NCBI GenBank assembly: GCA_003662715.1
Contig: QMYO01000126.1
Span: forward strand, 1 to 5,759
Length of the DNA stretch: 5,759 nucleotides
Direction: 5' to 3'
DNA from: Candidatus Bathyarchaeota archaeon
Lineage (GTDB): Archaea; Thermoproteota; Bathyarchaeia; Bathyarchaeales; Bathyarchaeaceae
Positions 5,595 through 5,759 of this stretch are shown one piece after another. The first letter of the stretch is position 1. Every line of letters starts with the position of its first letter. The notes under the pieces are model-generated. The model saw only the letters and a list, made by a program, of their open reading frames with translations, was not told where the DNA came from and made no database searches. Both the position numbers and the translations under genes were made by a program.

Positions 5595-5759
5595 TTGTCT
5601 GAAGAGAGAGGTAAGAAATTGGTTGAACTTGAACAAGTTACTAAAGAATTAAAACAACTCGTTGGAGAGCTAGGAAAGATTGGTAATGAACTGTCGAAGT
5701 TCGGAGAAACTCTACAAACATCTCCGACAACCATATACTTTAGTGAAGGATATCCCGCA
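5595..5759 (+). CDS. N-terminus of a coiled-coil protein, cut by the window end
   Basis: Open frame of 55 codons with no stop before the window ends. It starts at TTG 5595, placed by GGTGA at 5586-5590, 4 nt upstream, a typical archaeal ribosome binding site. The protein begins with charged residues and has hydrophobic residues at 12, 15, 19, 22, 26, 29, 33, 36 and 40, an unbroken 3-4 heptad pattern over four turns, so residues 9-41 should form a coiled coil. A different segment follows (TTIYFSEGYP, 45-54), perhaps the start of a beta-rich domain. No family can be named. It lies in the same direction as the nuclease gene, 270 bp away with its own likely promoter, so a functional link is only possible. 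A minus-strand frame over it is a shadow. Confidence 0.7.
   Translation, partial: MSEERGKKLVELEQVTKELKQLVGELGKIGNELSKFGETLQTSPTTIYFSEGYPA

Noticed and set aside
1..5759. CRISPR array, insertion sequence or rRNA
   Set aside because: No regularly spaced repeats, transposase motifs, terminal inverted repeats or rRNA signatures were seen.

Overview
The window looks like a piece of an archaeal chromosome of moderate, slightly AT-rich composition. The evidence is BRE/TATA-type promoter elements, GGTGAT/GAGGT-type ribosome binding sites, at least one gene whose TATA-to-start distance suggests a leaderless mRNA, and archaeal-looking NikR, LarB and Ogg2-type proteins. The exact lineage cannot be read from the sequence; a Bathyarchaeia-like or other uncultured TACK archaeon is a guess.

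Left part (1-2654) has a nickel theme. larB (+), for the nickel-pincer nucleotide cofactor, converges on a HemN/HemW-family radical SAM gene (-). That gene diverges from nikR (+), the nickel-responsive repressor. The 89-bp divergent spacer carries two NikR-like half-sites in direct orientation 21 bp apart, flanking the likely TATA box of the radical SAM gene. A third related half-site lies near the presumed nikR transcription start. Autoregulation and nickel control of the radical SAM gene are plausible inferences.

Middle part (2655-4040) has a DNA-repair theme. A 305-bp gap contains a 12-bp palindrome, an unassigned promoter-like element and an 8-bp-stem inverted repeat. It is followed by a RusA-type Holliday junction resolvase-like gene and, 52 bp later, an Ogg2-type 8-oxoguanine glycosylase/lyase. 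Both have complete catalytic signatures.

Right part (4041-5759) begins with a 393-bp gene-free stretch that looks degraded: protein-like snatches in three frames, then an isolated tRNA 3' end (T-arm plus acceptor 3' strand) with no matching 5' half. This suggests an old integration boundary. Beyond it lie a stand-alone nuclease gene with a type I restriction HsdR N-terminal-like PD-(D/E)XK domain, probably transcribed leaderless, and the start of a coiled-coil protein gene that runs off the window. This right part is the best place to look for an undescribed defence or mobile system, but the window shows only its edge.
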